A DNA stretch of 53,933 nucleotides from CAZEPJ01 sp964514105 (GCA_964514105.1 CAZEPJ010000026.1:1-53933); one strand, 5' to 3'. Positions 39,410-48,158 are shown, counted from the first letter of the stretch. Notes: generated by a model from the letters alone, not told the origin. Numbers and translations are program-made.

Positions 39410-41005
39410 GTGTTCGATCTTCTGATCAAAGACGGATGGGTGGTGGACGGCTCCGGGGCCGCCGGGTTCCGGGCGGACGTGGCCGTCGCGGGGGGGCGCA
39501 TCGCCCGGGTGGGCACCCTGGGGGGCGCGGAGGCAGCCACGGTCCTGGAGGCCCAGGGCCTGGCCGTGACCCCCGGCTTCATAGACATGCACTCCCACGC
39601 GGACTTCTCCCTTCCGGTCTGCCCCACGGCCGACAGCCTGGTGCACCAGGGGATCACGACCCTGGTGGTGGGCCAGTGCGGGTTCTCCCCGGCGCCGCTC
39701 ATGGCGGGTACTCGGGCCCAGGTGACGCGGCAGATGGACGCCTCCATGGGGCGGTCCGGCAGGCCCCTGCCGTGGGAGAAATGGTCCGGTTTCGGGGAAT
39801 ACCTGGGGTACCTCTCCCGACTGGGCACCTCCCCCAACGTGGCGGCCCTGCTGGGGCAGGCCACGTTGCGGGCCGCCGTCATGGGGTTCGGCCCGGAGCC
39901 GGCAGATGCGGAGCAGATCGGCCGGATGCAGGCGGTTGCGGCCCAGGCCATGGAGGAGGGGGCCTTCGGACTGAGCACGGGCCTGATATACCCGCCGGGC
40001 TCGTTCACGAGCACCGATGAGATCGCCACAGTAGCCAGGTCCGTGGGAGATCGGGGGGGGATCTATTTCAGCCACATCCGGGGGGAGGCCGATACGCTGC
40101 TGGACGCCCTTGGAGAAGCCGTCCGCATCGGCCGGGAATCGGGGGCGGCCGTCCAGATCAGCCACTTCAAGGTGGCGGGGCGCCGGAACTGGGAGACCTT
40201 GGATCGCGCCCTGGGGCTCATCGACCAGGCTCGGGCCGAGGGGCTGGACGTCACCGCAGACCTGTACCCCTACATGGCTGGGAGCACGACCCTGTCCGCG
40301 CTGCTTCCGCCGTGGGCTCACGCAGGGGGGCGGGAGGCCGTCCTGGAGCGGCTGGCGGATGGGCAGGAGCGGGGGCGCATGGCCGCCTCCATGCGGACCG
40401 AGGGGTTCTTCAAGGAGGCCGAGTGGGACAAGGTGCTCATCGCCCTGGCGCCCGGAAAGCCCGAATACCAGGGGCGGTACGTTGCCGAGCTGGCGAACGA
40501 TGCGGGGAAATCGCCTCATGACTGGATCTTCGATGCCCTCTTGGAGACGGGCCTACGAGCCACCATGATCACCTTCATGATGTCCGAGGAGAACCGCAAG
40601 CGGGAGATCCGCCATCCGGCCATGATGATTGGCACCGACGGCATGGGGTACGCCTCCTCGGGCCCCATGTCCGGGGGACTGCCCCACCCCCGAAACTACG
40701 GGACGTTCCCCAGGGTACTGGCCCATTATGTGCGGGAGGAGGGAGTCCTGTCCCTGGAGGAGGCGATCTGGAAGATGACGGGCTTCCCCGCGCGCAAGCT
40801 CGGCCTGGGGGATCGGGGGCTGGTGAAAGAAGGGTTCTGGGCGGACCTCACCCTCTTCGACCCCCGCACCGTGGCCGACAAGGCCACGTATGCCGCCCCG
40901 CACCAGTACCCCCAGGGGCTTCCCCATGTGCTGGTCCGGGGGGAGTTCGTGGTGCGGGACGGGGCCCACACAAGGGCCACCCCCGGGGCGGTCCTCAAGC
41001 GATGA
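39410..41005 (+). CDS. N-acyl-D-amino-acid deacylase family amidohydrolase (copy 2)
   Basis: 531 residues and a paralogue of the preceding gene, with the same motif order: FIDMHSHADFS for the metal pair, GQCGFSPAP, STGLIYPPG, YFSHIRGEAD, VQISHFKVAG and a late MIGTDGMG. The GTG at 39410 gives the family N-terminus FDLLIKDGWVVDGSG one base after the previous stop. The metal motif differs slightly (HSHAD versus HTHDD), so the two copies may act on different acyl or amide substrates. Tandem duplication followed by divergence is the simplest explanation. Confidence 0.88.
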   Translation: MFDLLIKDGWVVDGSGAAGFRADVAVAGGRIARVGTLGGAEAATVLEAQGLAVTPGFIDMHSHADFSLPVCPTADSLVHQGITTLVVGQCGFSPAPLMAGTRAQVTRQMDASMGRSGRPLPWEKWSGFGEYLGYLSRLGTSPNVAALLGQATLRAAVMGFGPEPADAEQIGRMQAVAAQAMEEGAFGLSTGLIYPPGSFTSTDEIATVARSVGDRGGIYFSHIRGEADTLLDALGEAVRIGRESGAAVQISHFKVAGRRNWETLDRALGLIDQARAEGLDVTADLYPYMAGSTTLSALLPPWAHAGGREAVLERLADGQERGRMAASMRTEGFFKEAEWDKVLIALAPGKPEYQGRYVAELANDAGKSPHDWIFDALLETGLRATMITFMMSEENRKREIRHPAMMIGTDGMGYASSGPMSGGLPHPRNYGTFPRVLAHYVREEGVLSLEEAIWKMTGFPARKLGLGDRGLVKEGFWADLTLFDPRTVADKATYAAPHQYPQGLPHVLVRGEFVVRDGAHTRATPGAVLKR

Positions 41006-41068
41006 CGCCCATGGCCATGGGCGCGCCGGGCCCGAGGGGACCCTGGAGATCGTGAAAAGGGGTGCCGC

Positions 41069-42349
41069 TTGATCTGGATCCTTCTCACAGCCCTGGCCCT
41101 GCTGCTGGCCTCGGGGGCGGCCCTGGCGTACGTGGTGGGTGCCGTGGGAAACATCGGCTTCATCCTCAGCGGCAACGCGAGGTACCTGGCCGTCCTGCCC
41201 CAGCGCATCTTCAGCCAGATCGACGTCTTCTCCCTCATGGCCATGCCGCTGTTCATCCTGACCGGGGAGCTCATGAACCGATCGGGGTGCACCCGGGCCC
41301 TGGTGGACTTCTCCATGAGCCTGGTGGGGCGGTTCAAGGGGGGGCTGGGGCACGTGAATATCCTGGCCAGCGTCTTCTTCGCCGGGATCTCGGGCTCGGC
41401 CGTGGCCGATGCCGCTGCGCTGGGCACCACCCTCATCCCGGCCATGCGGGAGAAGGGCTATACCAATACGTACGCCGGCGCGGTGACGGCGGCCTCCTCC
41501 ATCATCGGTCCCATCATCCCGCCCAGCATCATCATGATCTTCTACGGCTCCTTCATGCAGGCCTCCGTTGGGGGGCTTTTCGCCGGCGGCATCATCCCGG
41601 GGCTCCTGCTGGGCGGGTGCCTCCTGCTGGGCAACGCCTTCTTCGCCCACCGGCACAACCATCCGGGCGGGAAGGGTGAGCCCGTCCCCAGGCTCGTCCC
41701 CGCATTCCTCCGGGCCTCCCCGGCACTCATCCTCCCGCTCATCATCCTCGGGGGGATCGTTTTCGGCGTGGTCACCCCCACCGAGGCAGGTGCACTGGCC
41801 GCGATCATGGCGGGGATGCTGGGGCTCATCTACGAGGGGATGGACCGCCGAAAGATCTGGGAGAGCTTCCGGGACACGGCCATCCTTACCGGGTCCATAT
41901 TCATGGTCCTGACGGCGGCGGCGTGCGCGGGCTGGGTCGCCTCCCTGGAGCAGATCCCCCAGGGGGTGGGCGACCTGGTGGACCGCCTGGGACTCACGGG
42001 GAGCCACTACCTGCTCATCCTCAACGTGGTGTTCCTGGCCGCGGGCATGGTCATGGACATTCCCATGGCGTTGGCCCTCCTGGTGCCCATCTTCGGACCC
42101 ACGGCGCTTGCCCACGGCATCGACCCCATCCACCTGGGCATCGTGGTGTGCCTGAATCTGACCATAGGCCTGGTCACGCCGCCCATCGGCGGGTGCCTCA
42201 TCGTGGTATCGGCCATCGCCAGGGAGAACTACTGGACCCTGGCCAGGGCCACGCTCCCGTTCGTGGCCATCGAGATCGTGGTGCTGGCGGCCATCATCTT
42301 CGTGCCGGAGCTGAGCCTTTTTCTGCCCCGAAAACTGGGGTTGAACTGA
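41069..42349 (+). CDS. dctM: TRAP transporter large permease (DctM family)
   Basis: 426 residues with about twelve transmembrane segments and DctM landmarks: LPQRIFSQIDVFSLMAMPLFILTGELMN-type start, GSAVADAAALGTTLIPAM and GLVTPPIGG near the C-terminus. It is the sodium- or proton-coupled large membrane subunit. The start is TTG at 41069, with AAAAGGGG upstream; no in-frame ATG fits. Gene order is M-P-Q rather than the commoner P-Q-M. It lies 63 bp after the second amidohydrolase, in the same transcript. Confidence 0.93.
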   Translation: MIWILLTALALLLASGAALAYVVGAVGNIGFILSGNARYLAVLPQRIFSQIDVFSLMAMPLFILTGELMNRSGCTRALVDFSMSLVGRFKGGLGHVNILASVFFAGISGSAVADAAALGTTLIPAMREKGYTNTYAGAVTAASSIIGPIIPPSIIMIFYGSFMQASVGGLFAGGIIPGLLLGGCLLLGNAFFAHRHNHPGGKGEPVPRLVPAFLRASPALILPLIILGGIVFGVVTPTEAGALAAIMAGMLGLIYEGMDRRKIWESFRDTAILTGSIFMVLTAAACAGWVASLEQIPQGVGDLVDRLGLTGSHYLLILNVVFLAAGMVMDIPMALALLVPIFGPTALAHGIDPIHLGIVVCLNLTIGLVTPPIGGCLIVVSAIARENYWTLARATLPFVAIEIVVLAAIIFVPELSLFLPRKLGLN

Positions 42350-42368
42350 CATCCAAGGGAGGTACGTC

Positions 42369-43361
42369 ATGACGGGAACACGGATGTTTCTCGGACTGGT
42401 GGTGGCGGGCATGGTCGCGCTCGCGGGGGCGGCCCAGGCCGCCGAGATCAAACTGGCCCACGACTCCCCGCCGGATGCGGAAAAGTCGGGCACGTACGTC
42501 TGGGCCCGGGCCTTTGCCGATCACCTGACGGCCAACAAGGCGGCCGTCAAGGAGTACGCGGTCAACACCCTGGGCAATGAGGCCGAGCGGCTGGACCAGG
42601 TGAGTCAGGGGCTCCTGGAGGTGAGCATGTCCGACCTGTCCCGGGCCGGGCAGATCGATCCCGCCATCATGGGGTTCTCCCTGGGCTTCCTGTGGGATGA
42701 CATCGAGCACCTGGACCGGGCCGTTGCGGCCTCGGGCCTGCTCAAGGAGATCAACGACAAGCTGACCAAGAAGGGGGTTCGCGTCCTGTCCCTGGTGGCC
42801 CTGGGAAATGCGGTGGGCATCGCCAACACCAAGAAGAGCATCAAGGGGGTGGACGACATCAAGGGCCTGCGCATGCGGGCCATGGACAAGTTCCAGACCA
42901 AGTACTATGAGCAGTGGGGGTGCAACTCGGTGGTGGTCCCCTGGCCCGAGATCTACAACGCCCTGCAGACCGGCGTGGCCGACGGGTACCTCAACCCCTC
43001 CTGGGTCCCCGTCCTGTTCAAACATACCGAGATCATCAAGTACTACCTGGATGCCCGCATGAGCCCGTCTCTCCGAGTGGCCCTGGCGTCGGAGGAGTGG
43101 TACTCCAAACTGTCCAAGAAGGACCGGGAGTTGGTGGATGAGGCCGTGAAGAAGGCCGACGCGGTCAACCGCAAGTGGCTGGTCGACTCCGAGGACAAGG
43201 CATTGGCCGCCCTTCGGGCCGCCGGGGTGGAGGTGTCTGCCATGGCGCCGGCCGAGCGGGCCAAGTTCACGGAGCTCTCCCGAAAGGCGTATCCCGACGT
43301 GATCCCGGCCGAGTATGTGCCGAGGTTCATCGACGCGGCCGAGAAGGCCCGCAAGAAGTGA
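42369..43361 (+). CDS. dctP: TRAP transporter periplasmic substrate-binding protein (DctP family)
   Basis: 330 residues with a signal peptide (MTGTRMFLGLVVAGMVALAG, cleavage near AQA-AE) and a DctP-type binding protein body (IKLAHDSPPDAEKSGTYVWA, then VDDIKGLRMRAMDKF with the conserved Arg that salt-bridges a substrate carboxylate). It should bind a carboxylate-bearing ligand such as an N-acyl amino acid. AAGGGAGGTACGTC precedes the ATG, 19 bp after dctM. Confidence 0.93.
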   Translation: MTGTRMFLGLVVAGMVALAGAAQAAEIKLAHDSPPDAEKSGTYVWARAFADHLTANKAAVKEYAVNTLGNEAERLDQVSQGLLEVSMSDLSRAGQIDPAIMGFSLGFLWDDIEHLDRAVAASGLLKEINDKLTKKGVRVLSLVALGNAVGIANTKKSIKGVDDIKGLRMRAMDKFQTKYYEQWGCNSVVVPWPEIYNALQTGVADGYLNPSWVPVLFKHTEIIKYYLDARMSPSLRVALASEEWYSKLSKKDRELVDEAVKKADAVNRKWLVDSEDKALAALRAAGVEVSAMAPAERAKFTELSRKAYPDVIPAEYVPRFIDAAEKARKK

Positions 43362-43843
43362 CGGCCGTGAGACGAACGCTGGCCAACGCAAGCGCCGCCC
43401 TCGACCGGCTCTGCGTGTCGGGGGCGGTGGCCTTCTTCATCCTCATGCTGGCCCTGGTGGCGTTGCAGATCGTGGGGCGGTACATCTTCCGCATCGCCCC
43501 GGTCTGGACCGAGGAGGCGGCTCGGTACTGCATGGTCTGGGGGGGGCTCCTGGGGGCCACCGTGGCCTTCAAGTGGGGGCGGGACCCCAGGTTGATCCAG
43601 CCGCCTCAGGAGGGCAGGCGGGCCTGGATCCTTCCAGCCCGGCTCCTGCGGGCCGCCGGGGTGGTGGTCTTCCTGGGGCCAGTCCTGTACTACAGCCACC
43701 GCTTCCTGGTGCGCCACTGGGACCGCACCGCCGAGGCCCTGGGCATGTCCACCTTCTGGGTGGGTATCGCCGTGCCCCTGGCCATCGCCATCATCTTCGT
43801 GCATCTCCTGGCGGATCTGGCGGGGGGGAAACCGCGGGAGTAG
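43358..43843 (+). CDS. dctQ: TRAP transporter small permease (DctQ family)
   Basis: 161 residues with four transmembrane segments and the DctQ motif VGRYIFRIAPVWTEEAARYCMVW in pieces (RYIFRIAPVWTEE). The GTG at 43358 overlaps the dctP stop and lies 10 bp after GAGAAGG; GTG 43367 is an alternative. It completes the TRAP carrier and is the last gene of the cluster, only 2 bp from the convergent purC end. Confidence 0.88.
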   Translation: MTAVRRTLANASAALDRLCVSGAVAFFILMLALVALQIVGRYIFRIAPVWTEEAARYCMVWGGLLGATVAFKWGRDPRLIQPPQEGRRAWILPARLLRAAGVVVFLGPVLYYSHRFLVRHWDRTAEALGMSTFWVGIAVPLAIAIIFVHLLADLAGGKPRE

Positions 43844-43845
43844 GA

Positions 43846-44736
43846 TCACTCCAGCCCCTTGCCCGTCAGCCTCACCAGGGCGTCCAGATACTTCTCCCGG
43901 GTTCTGGCCACGACCTCCGGGGGCAGAGAGGGAGGCGGCGGGGTGTGGTCCCACTTGATGGAGTCCAGGTAGTCCCTCAGGAACTGTTTGTCGAAGCTGG
44001 GGGGAGACCCGCCTGGTTGGTACTGGTCCTGGGGCCAGAAACGGGAGGAGTCGGGGGTCAAGACCTCGTCAATGAGGATGAGATCCCCGTCCAGGACCCC
44101 GAACTCGAACTTGGTGTCTGCCACGATGATCCCCCTGGCCTCGGCCATATCCCGACCCCGCAGATAGATGGCCAGGCTCAGGTCCCGCACCTTTGCGGCC
44201 AGGTCCCTTCCCAGGAGCCCCTCGGCGGCCTCGAAGGAGATGTTCTCGTCGTGGGCGCCCCCCTCGGCCTTGGTGGAGGGGGTGAAGAGGGGCTCGGGCA
44301 GCCGCTGGGATTCCACCATGCCTCCGGCGAGTCGATGACCGCAGACCTCGCCGGTCCTGCAGTAGTCCTTCCAGCCCGACCCGGCCAGGTACCCCCTCAC
44401 GATGCACTCCACGGGCAGCGGCTTGGCCTTCTTCACCCACATGGTCCGGCCCCGCAGGGCTTCGCGATGGGGCTTGCAGGCATGGGGAAATGCATCCACG
44501 TCCGTGGACAGGACGTGACTGGGCACGATGTCTCGGATCCTGTCGAACCAGAAGGCCGAGATCTGGGTCAGGATCTTCCCCTTGTCCGGGACGGGCTCGT
44601 TCATGACCACGTCGAAGGCCGAGATGCGGTCCGATGCCACGATGAGGAGCGAGTCTCCCAGGTCGTAGATGTCCCGCACCTTGCCCCGCCCCCTCAGATT
44701 CAACCCATCCAAACGGGTCTCCCGCACGGCATCCAT
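43846..44736 (-). CDS. purC: Phosphoribosylaminoimidazole-succinocarboxamide synthase
   Basis: 296-residue SAICAR synthase of the longer bacterial/eukaryotic type. Motifs include GKVRDIYDLGDSLLIVASDRISAFD near the start (nucleotide site), VECIVRGYLAGSGW and IIVADTKFEFG. It ligates aspartate to CAIR with ATP in purine synthesis. The start at 44736 follows CAGGGAGGG; the frame is open for more than 1.5 kb upstream but only as a high-GC shadow. No other pur gene is near. Confidence 0.96.
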   Translation of the reverse strand: MDAVRETRLDGLNLRGRGKVRDIYDLGDSLLIVASDRISAFDVVMNEPVPDKGKILTQISAFWFDRIRDIVPSHVLSTDVDAFPHACKPHREALRGRTMWVKKAKPLPVECIVRGYLAGSGWKDYCRTGEVCGHRLAGGMVESQRLPEPLFTPSTKAEGGAHDENISFEAAEGLLGRDLAAKVRDLSLAIYLRGRDMAEARGIIVADTKFEFGVLDGDLILIDEVLTPDSSRFWPQDQYQPGGSPPSFDKQFLRDYLDSIKWDHTPPPPSLPPEVVARTREKYLDALVRLTGKGLE

Positions 44737-44772
44737 GGCCCCTCCCTGCCTCCGGAACTGAATCGAGGCTAG

Positions 44773-44801
44773 ATTCTGGCACACCCCCACCCCAGGGTCA
44801 A
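44773..44801 (-). promoter_or_regulatory. Promoter of purC
   Basis: On the reverse strand TTGACC (5 of 6, 44801-44796), 17 bp, CAGAAT (4 of 6, 44778-44773). The leader to purC is about 30 nt. No PurR-like operator was recognised. Confidence 0.5.
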
Positions 44802-44861
44802 CGGAAAGACCGTCGCCGGGCACCGGGCAGGTGGGGCGCTCGCGCGTCGGCTCCTGGACCG

Positions 44862-44890
44862 TTGTCACGGCGGGCGAGATGGCGGACAAT
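44862..44890 (+). promoter_or_regulatory. Promoter of the Nbp35-like ATPase gene
   Basis: TTGTCA (5 of 6, 44862-44867), 17 bp, GACAAT (4 of 6, 44885-44890). It is divergent from the purC promoter, with about 60 bp between them. Confidence 0.5.
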
Positions 44891-44922
44891 GAATCCAGGG
44901 CGCCACAAGGAGAGTGTCTGCC

Positions 44923-45816
44923 ATGTCCGTGAAGAAGTCGTGCAAGGCCGCCCAGGCCTGTGACGGATGCCAGCGGGCTGCGGGCTGCAGCGATGATGAA
45001 CGCAAGGCCCATGAGGAGGAGCGTCTGGGCCGCCGGCTGTTTCGGATCCGGCACCGCATCATGGTCATGAGCGGCAAGGGGGGCGTGGGCAAGAGCACGG
45101 TGACGACGAACCTGGCCGCGTCCCTGGCTTCGGAGGGCTTCCGGGTGGGGATCCTGGACGCGGACATCCACGGGCCCAACATCCCCAAGATGCTGGGGCT
45201 GGACCTGTCCCAGCTCCGGGGGGGCGAGGAGGGCCTCAGGCCCGCCGAGCCGTTTCCCAACCTCAAGGTCGTCTCCATGGCGCTGCTCTCGGGGGACCCG
45301 GATTCGCCCATCGTCTGGCGGGGCCCGGTGAAGCACAACCTGATCAAGAAGTTCGTGGGCGACGTGGTCTGGGGGGATCTGGATGTCCTGTTGGTGGACT
45401 TGCCGCCCGGCACGGGGGACGAGCCCCTGAGCGTGGCCAACATCCTGGGAAAGGTGGACGGCTCCGTGGTCGTGACCACCCCCCAGGAGGTCGCGCTCCT
45501 GGACTCCCGCAAGGCGGTCACCTTCAGCCGCATGCTCAAGATCCCCGTCCTGGGCATCGTGGAGAACATGAGCGGCCTGGTCTGCCCCCATTGCAGCCGG
45601 GAGATCGACTTGTTCAAGGTGGGGGGAGGGGAGCGGGCCGCACGGGAACTGGGTGTCCCGTTTCTGGGGCGCATCCCCATCGATGCAGACATGGTCGAGA
45701 TGTGCGACTCGGGCAAGCCCATCGTCCTCCACAGGCCGTACTGCCGGGCTCGCAAGGCCTTCCTGGAGACCACCCGCGGGCTCCTGGAGGGTCTCGGCCA
45801 CGTGAGAGGGACGTGA
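44923..45816 (+). CDS. Mrp/Nbp35-like P-loop ATPase for Fe-S cluster assembly
   Basis: 297 residues. The deviant Walker A is SGKGGVGKST (near residue 50). An N-terminal Cys group, C7-x5-C13-x2-C16-x5-C22, ends in the same C-x2-C-x5-C pattern as eukaryotic Nbp35, and a CPHC motif lies in the C-terminal third (GLVCPHCSREID), as in cluster-bridging ApbC/Mrp dimers. These proteins carry and deliver [4Fe-4S] clusters. ATG 44923 follows AAGGAGAG. The NifU-like gene starts 3 bp after its stop, so carrier and scaffold are co-expressed. Confidence 0.9.
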   Translation: MSVKKSCKAAQACDGCQRAAGCSDDERKAHEEERLGRRLFRIRHRIMVMSGKGGVGKSTVTTNLAASLASEGFRVGILDADIHGPNIPKMLGLDLSQLRGGEEGLRPAEPFPNLKVVSMALLSGDPDSPIVWRGPVKHNLIKKFVGDVVWGDLDVLLVDLPPGTGDEPLSVANILGKVDGSVVVTTPQEVALLDSRKAVTFSRMLKIPVLGIVENMSGLVCPHCSREIDLFKVGGGERAARELGVPFLGRIPIDADMVEMCDSGKPIVLHRPYCRARKAFLETTRGLLEGLGHVRGT

Positions 45817-45819
45817 CCC

Positions 45820-46326
45820 ATGGGGGAAGAGGCATCGGGCGCCGGTCACGCGACGGAAGGGCGTGGCACGGCGTCGTTGGATGAAGAGCGGCGCAAGGCC
45901 TTGCTGGAGCAGATGGGAGACGGGGTCCATCCCGTGGTGTGGGATCACGCATGGAGACCCCGCAACGCCGGGGTCCTGGCCGATCCCGACGGGGAGGCGA
46001 CCCTGACCCGGGCGTGCGGCGACGGCTTGTGCGTCCAGGTGCGCCTTCGGGGCGATCTGGTGGACCAGATACGGTTCATGACCAACGGATGCGGGGCCAT
46101 GGTGGCCTGCGGCAGTGCCGTGACGCAACTGGCCACGGGCCGCAGGCTTGAGCAGGCCCTGGCCATCGATGACCGCCGGATCACGGAGTTCCTGGAGGGG
46201 CTGCCCATGGCGGAGGCGCACTGCGCGGCCCTGGCGGCCCGGGCCCTCCGGGCGGCCCTGCGCGATGCCCTGGTGAATCGGACGGAGTCGTGGAAGCGGC
46301 CCTACCGAAGGCGGGATAACCCCTGA
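45820..46326 (+). CDS. NifU/IscU-like Fe-S cluster scaffold protein
   Basis: 168 residues matching the NifU N-terminal domain: C66 (ACGDG), C91 (TNGCGAMVAC) and C135 (EAHCAALAA) occupy the three cluster-ligand positions, with spacings 25 and 44 close to IscU (26 and 43). The Lys of the usual LPxxK-x-HC motif is Glu here (LPMAEAHC), and there is an N-terminal extension of about 30 residues. It would assemble or accept clusters; the desulfurase partner is not in the window. It converges with dnaA, 75 bp apart. Confidence 0.82.
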   Translation: MGEEASGAGHATEGRGTASLDEERRKALLEQMGDGVHPVVWDHAWRPRNAGVLADPDGEATLTRACGDGLCVQVRLRGDLVDQIRFMTNGCGAMVACGSAVTQLATGRRLEQALAIDDRRITEFLEGLPMAEAHCAALAARALRAALRDALVNRTESWKRPYRRRDNP

Positions 46327-46401
46327 TCCCACGCGGGGCAACGGGTCTTCTTGCCGCTCCTCCCATCCCGAGGGGCCCCCTGGAGCGAACCGGCGGGGCC
46401 T

Positions 46402-47745
46402 TCAGTGGGTCTTGAGGATCTGCTGGGACAGGAAGGCCACCTGGTGGCGGGTGGTCGAGTCGGAGATGCACCGTCTCTGGATGACGGCCAGGGAGTGGAG
46501 CACGGAGGCGTGGTCCCTCCGGAAGGCCTTTCCGATGGTCGCCAGGGTGGCCTCGGTGTGCTGGCGGCAGAGGTACATGGCCACCTGCCGGGGGTAGTAG
46601 ACGGCGCGCCTACGCGAACGGGACAGGAGGGCGTCCCGCTCGATCTTGAAGTGCGTGCACACACAGTCCAGGATCTCCTGGACGGTGGGCTTCTTGGGCA
46701 ACGCGATGTCGTGGAACAGATCCCGGGCCACCTCGCGGGCCAACTCCAGATCCAGTGGGCGTTTGAGGAGCGAGGCCTTGGCCAGGCAATGGATGAGCCC
46801 GCTCTCCAACTGCCGCACATTCCCGGTGATCCTGGAGGCCAGGAACTCGGCCACCTCCTCGGGCAGCTCCACCGACTCCTGTCGGGCTTTCTGCAGGAGG
46901 ATGCGGCAGCGGGTGGCCAGGTCCGGAGGCTTGATGTCCACCACCAGGCCGCTGGCGATCCGTGACTTGAGCGATTCGTCCATGCCCTGGATCTCGCGAG
47001 GGACCACGTTGCTCGTCAGCACGATGCGCTTCCTGGCGTTGCTCAGGGCGTCCAGGGTGTGGGACAACTCCACCTGGGTCCTCGCCTTGCCACTGAGGAA
47101 TTCCAGCCCGTCCAGGACCAGGACGTCGCAGTTGCGCCGGAACTTGTCCTTGAAGGCCTCCAACCGCTTGGTCTTGATCCCTTCGACCATCTCGTTGATG
47201 AAGCCCTCGGCCGTGGTGTAGCATACCCGCGCCTGGGGGTTGCCCTCCATGACGTGGTTGCCGATGGCGCAGGAGAGGTGGCTCTTGCCCAGTCCCACGT
47301 CGGCCAGGAGCAACAGCGGATTGTACCGGGTTTTCTGCGAGCGGGCCACCTCCAAAGAGGCGGTGTAGGCGAACTCGTTGCAGGGACCCACGACGAAGCG
47401 GTCGAAGGTGTAGTTCCCGTTCAGGCCCGACTCCCACAGGGGGGAGGGGCACACCTCGGCAAAGCTCATCTGGACCCCCTGTTTCCTGGGGGGGCGTCCC
47501 TCTGACTGGGGGGCGGTCTGCAACAGGACCCGGGGCCTGTGTCCCATCACCTCGCCCAGGGCATCCTCCAAGCGGTCCATGTGATGGCGCGCCACCCACT
47601 CGGCGAAGAAGGCGTTGGGGCATTCGAGGGCCACGGCGCCGTCGCCGTTGCCCACGTACCGGAGAGGGGCGATCCATCGCTGGAAGCCGTCAGGGTCCAT
47701 GGACCCCTTGATGGCGTCCTTGGCCTTGTCCCAAAGAGAACTCAT
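46402..47745 (-). CDS. dnaA: DnaA replication initiator with altered AAA+ motifs
   Basis: 447 residues with all four DnaA domains: domain I (MSSLWDKAKDAIKGSMDPDGF), a short linker, AAA+ (residues about 108-325) and the DNA-binding domain ending RDHASVLHSLAVIQRR. Key AAA+ sites depart from the family: Walker A is ADVGLGKS (usually GGVGLGKT), Walker B has D212-G213 instead of DD, sensor 1 is TSN246 instead of TSD, and SRFxWGL is SRIASGL. DNA-contact residues of domain IV look normal. It is divergent from cvpA across an AT-richer gap. This may be the sole DnaA of a divergent lineage or an extra paralogue. Confidence 0.93.
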   Translation of the reverse strand: MSSLWDKAKDAIKGSMDPDGFQRWIAPLRYVGNGDGAVALECPNAFFAEWVARHHMDRLEDALGEVMGHRPRVLLQTAPQSEGRPPRKQGVQMSFAEVCPSPLWESGLNGNYTFDRFVVGPCNEFAYTASLEVARSQKTRYNPLLLLADVGLGKSHLSCAIGNHVMEGNPQARVCYTTAEGFINEMVEGIKTKRLEAFKDKFRRNCDVLVLDGLEFLSGKARTQVELSHTLDALSNARKRIVLTSNVVPREIQGMDESLKSRIASGLVVDIKPPDLATRCRILLQKARQESVELPEEVAEFLASRITGNVRQLESGLIHCLAKASLLKRPLDLELAREVARDLFHDIALPKKPTVQEILDCVCTHFKIERDALLSRSRRRAVYYPRQVAMYLCRQHTEATLATIGKAFRRDHASVLHSLAVIQRRCISDSTTRHQVAFLSQQILKTH

Positions 47746-48158
47746 TCCAGGTCGACCTCACCGGGTTGCGCCGTGAAACGAAAAATGCGTCTGTTCGGGG
47801 TTCACTACCGGGGAACCAAACGCCGCCGTCGGACGCGAAATATCCTGCTGCCTGGACCCCGGCGAAGTCAAATCTGGATTCGGGCGGATCGGCTGGATTC
47901 CGGAAACTCGCCCCACGGTTCCACCAGGGGGCGTCGAACCATTTGATATCTCTCAACCCATTCCAATGGTTTTCGGTGGAACCTAGCCCCGGAGCCGGGA
48001 GACCTTTGGCCAATGAATCCGGACTATTAGTTCAGTTGTGAACAATTCATTCAGACGGATGTGAACCCGATAAATCTCCCATTTTCTCTCGCGAACTCTG
48101 TTTTTCGCCCCATAGTTCTTTTTGACTTTCTCCGTGCCCCGGGGTATAACATGGGGGC
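47746..48158. other. dnaA-cvpA intergenic region, candidate origin or control region
   Basis: 413 bp, clearly AT-richer than the rest from about 47940. It holds three copies of a TGTGAAC-type element, DnaA-box-like in part: GGGTTCAC (47798-47805), TGTGAACAA (48037-48045) and TGTGAACCC (48060-48068). There is also a 9-bp inverted repeat, GGTTCCACC (47917-47925) with GGTGGAACC (47975-47983). A weak reverse-strand promoter for dnaA (TTGACT 47871-47866, 18 bp, CAGGAT 47847-47842) is possible. No exact TTATCCACA box is present. Confidence 0.45.
48122..48150 (+). promoter_or_regulatory. Promoter of cvpA
   Basis: TTGACT (5 of 6, 48122-48127), 17 bp, TATAAC (5 of 6, 48145-48150). The predicted start near 48157 is only about two bases before the cvpA ATG at 48159, implying a leaderless or near-leaderless mRNA. 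Confidence 0.7.

Noticed and set aside
44737..46341. Upstream extension of purC through the Nbp35- and NifU-like genes
   Set aside because: The family N-terminus and ribosome site are at 44736; the extension is antisense to two well-supported genes.
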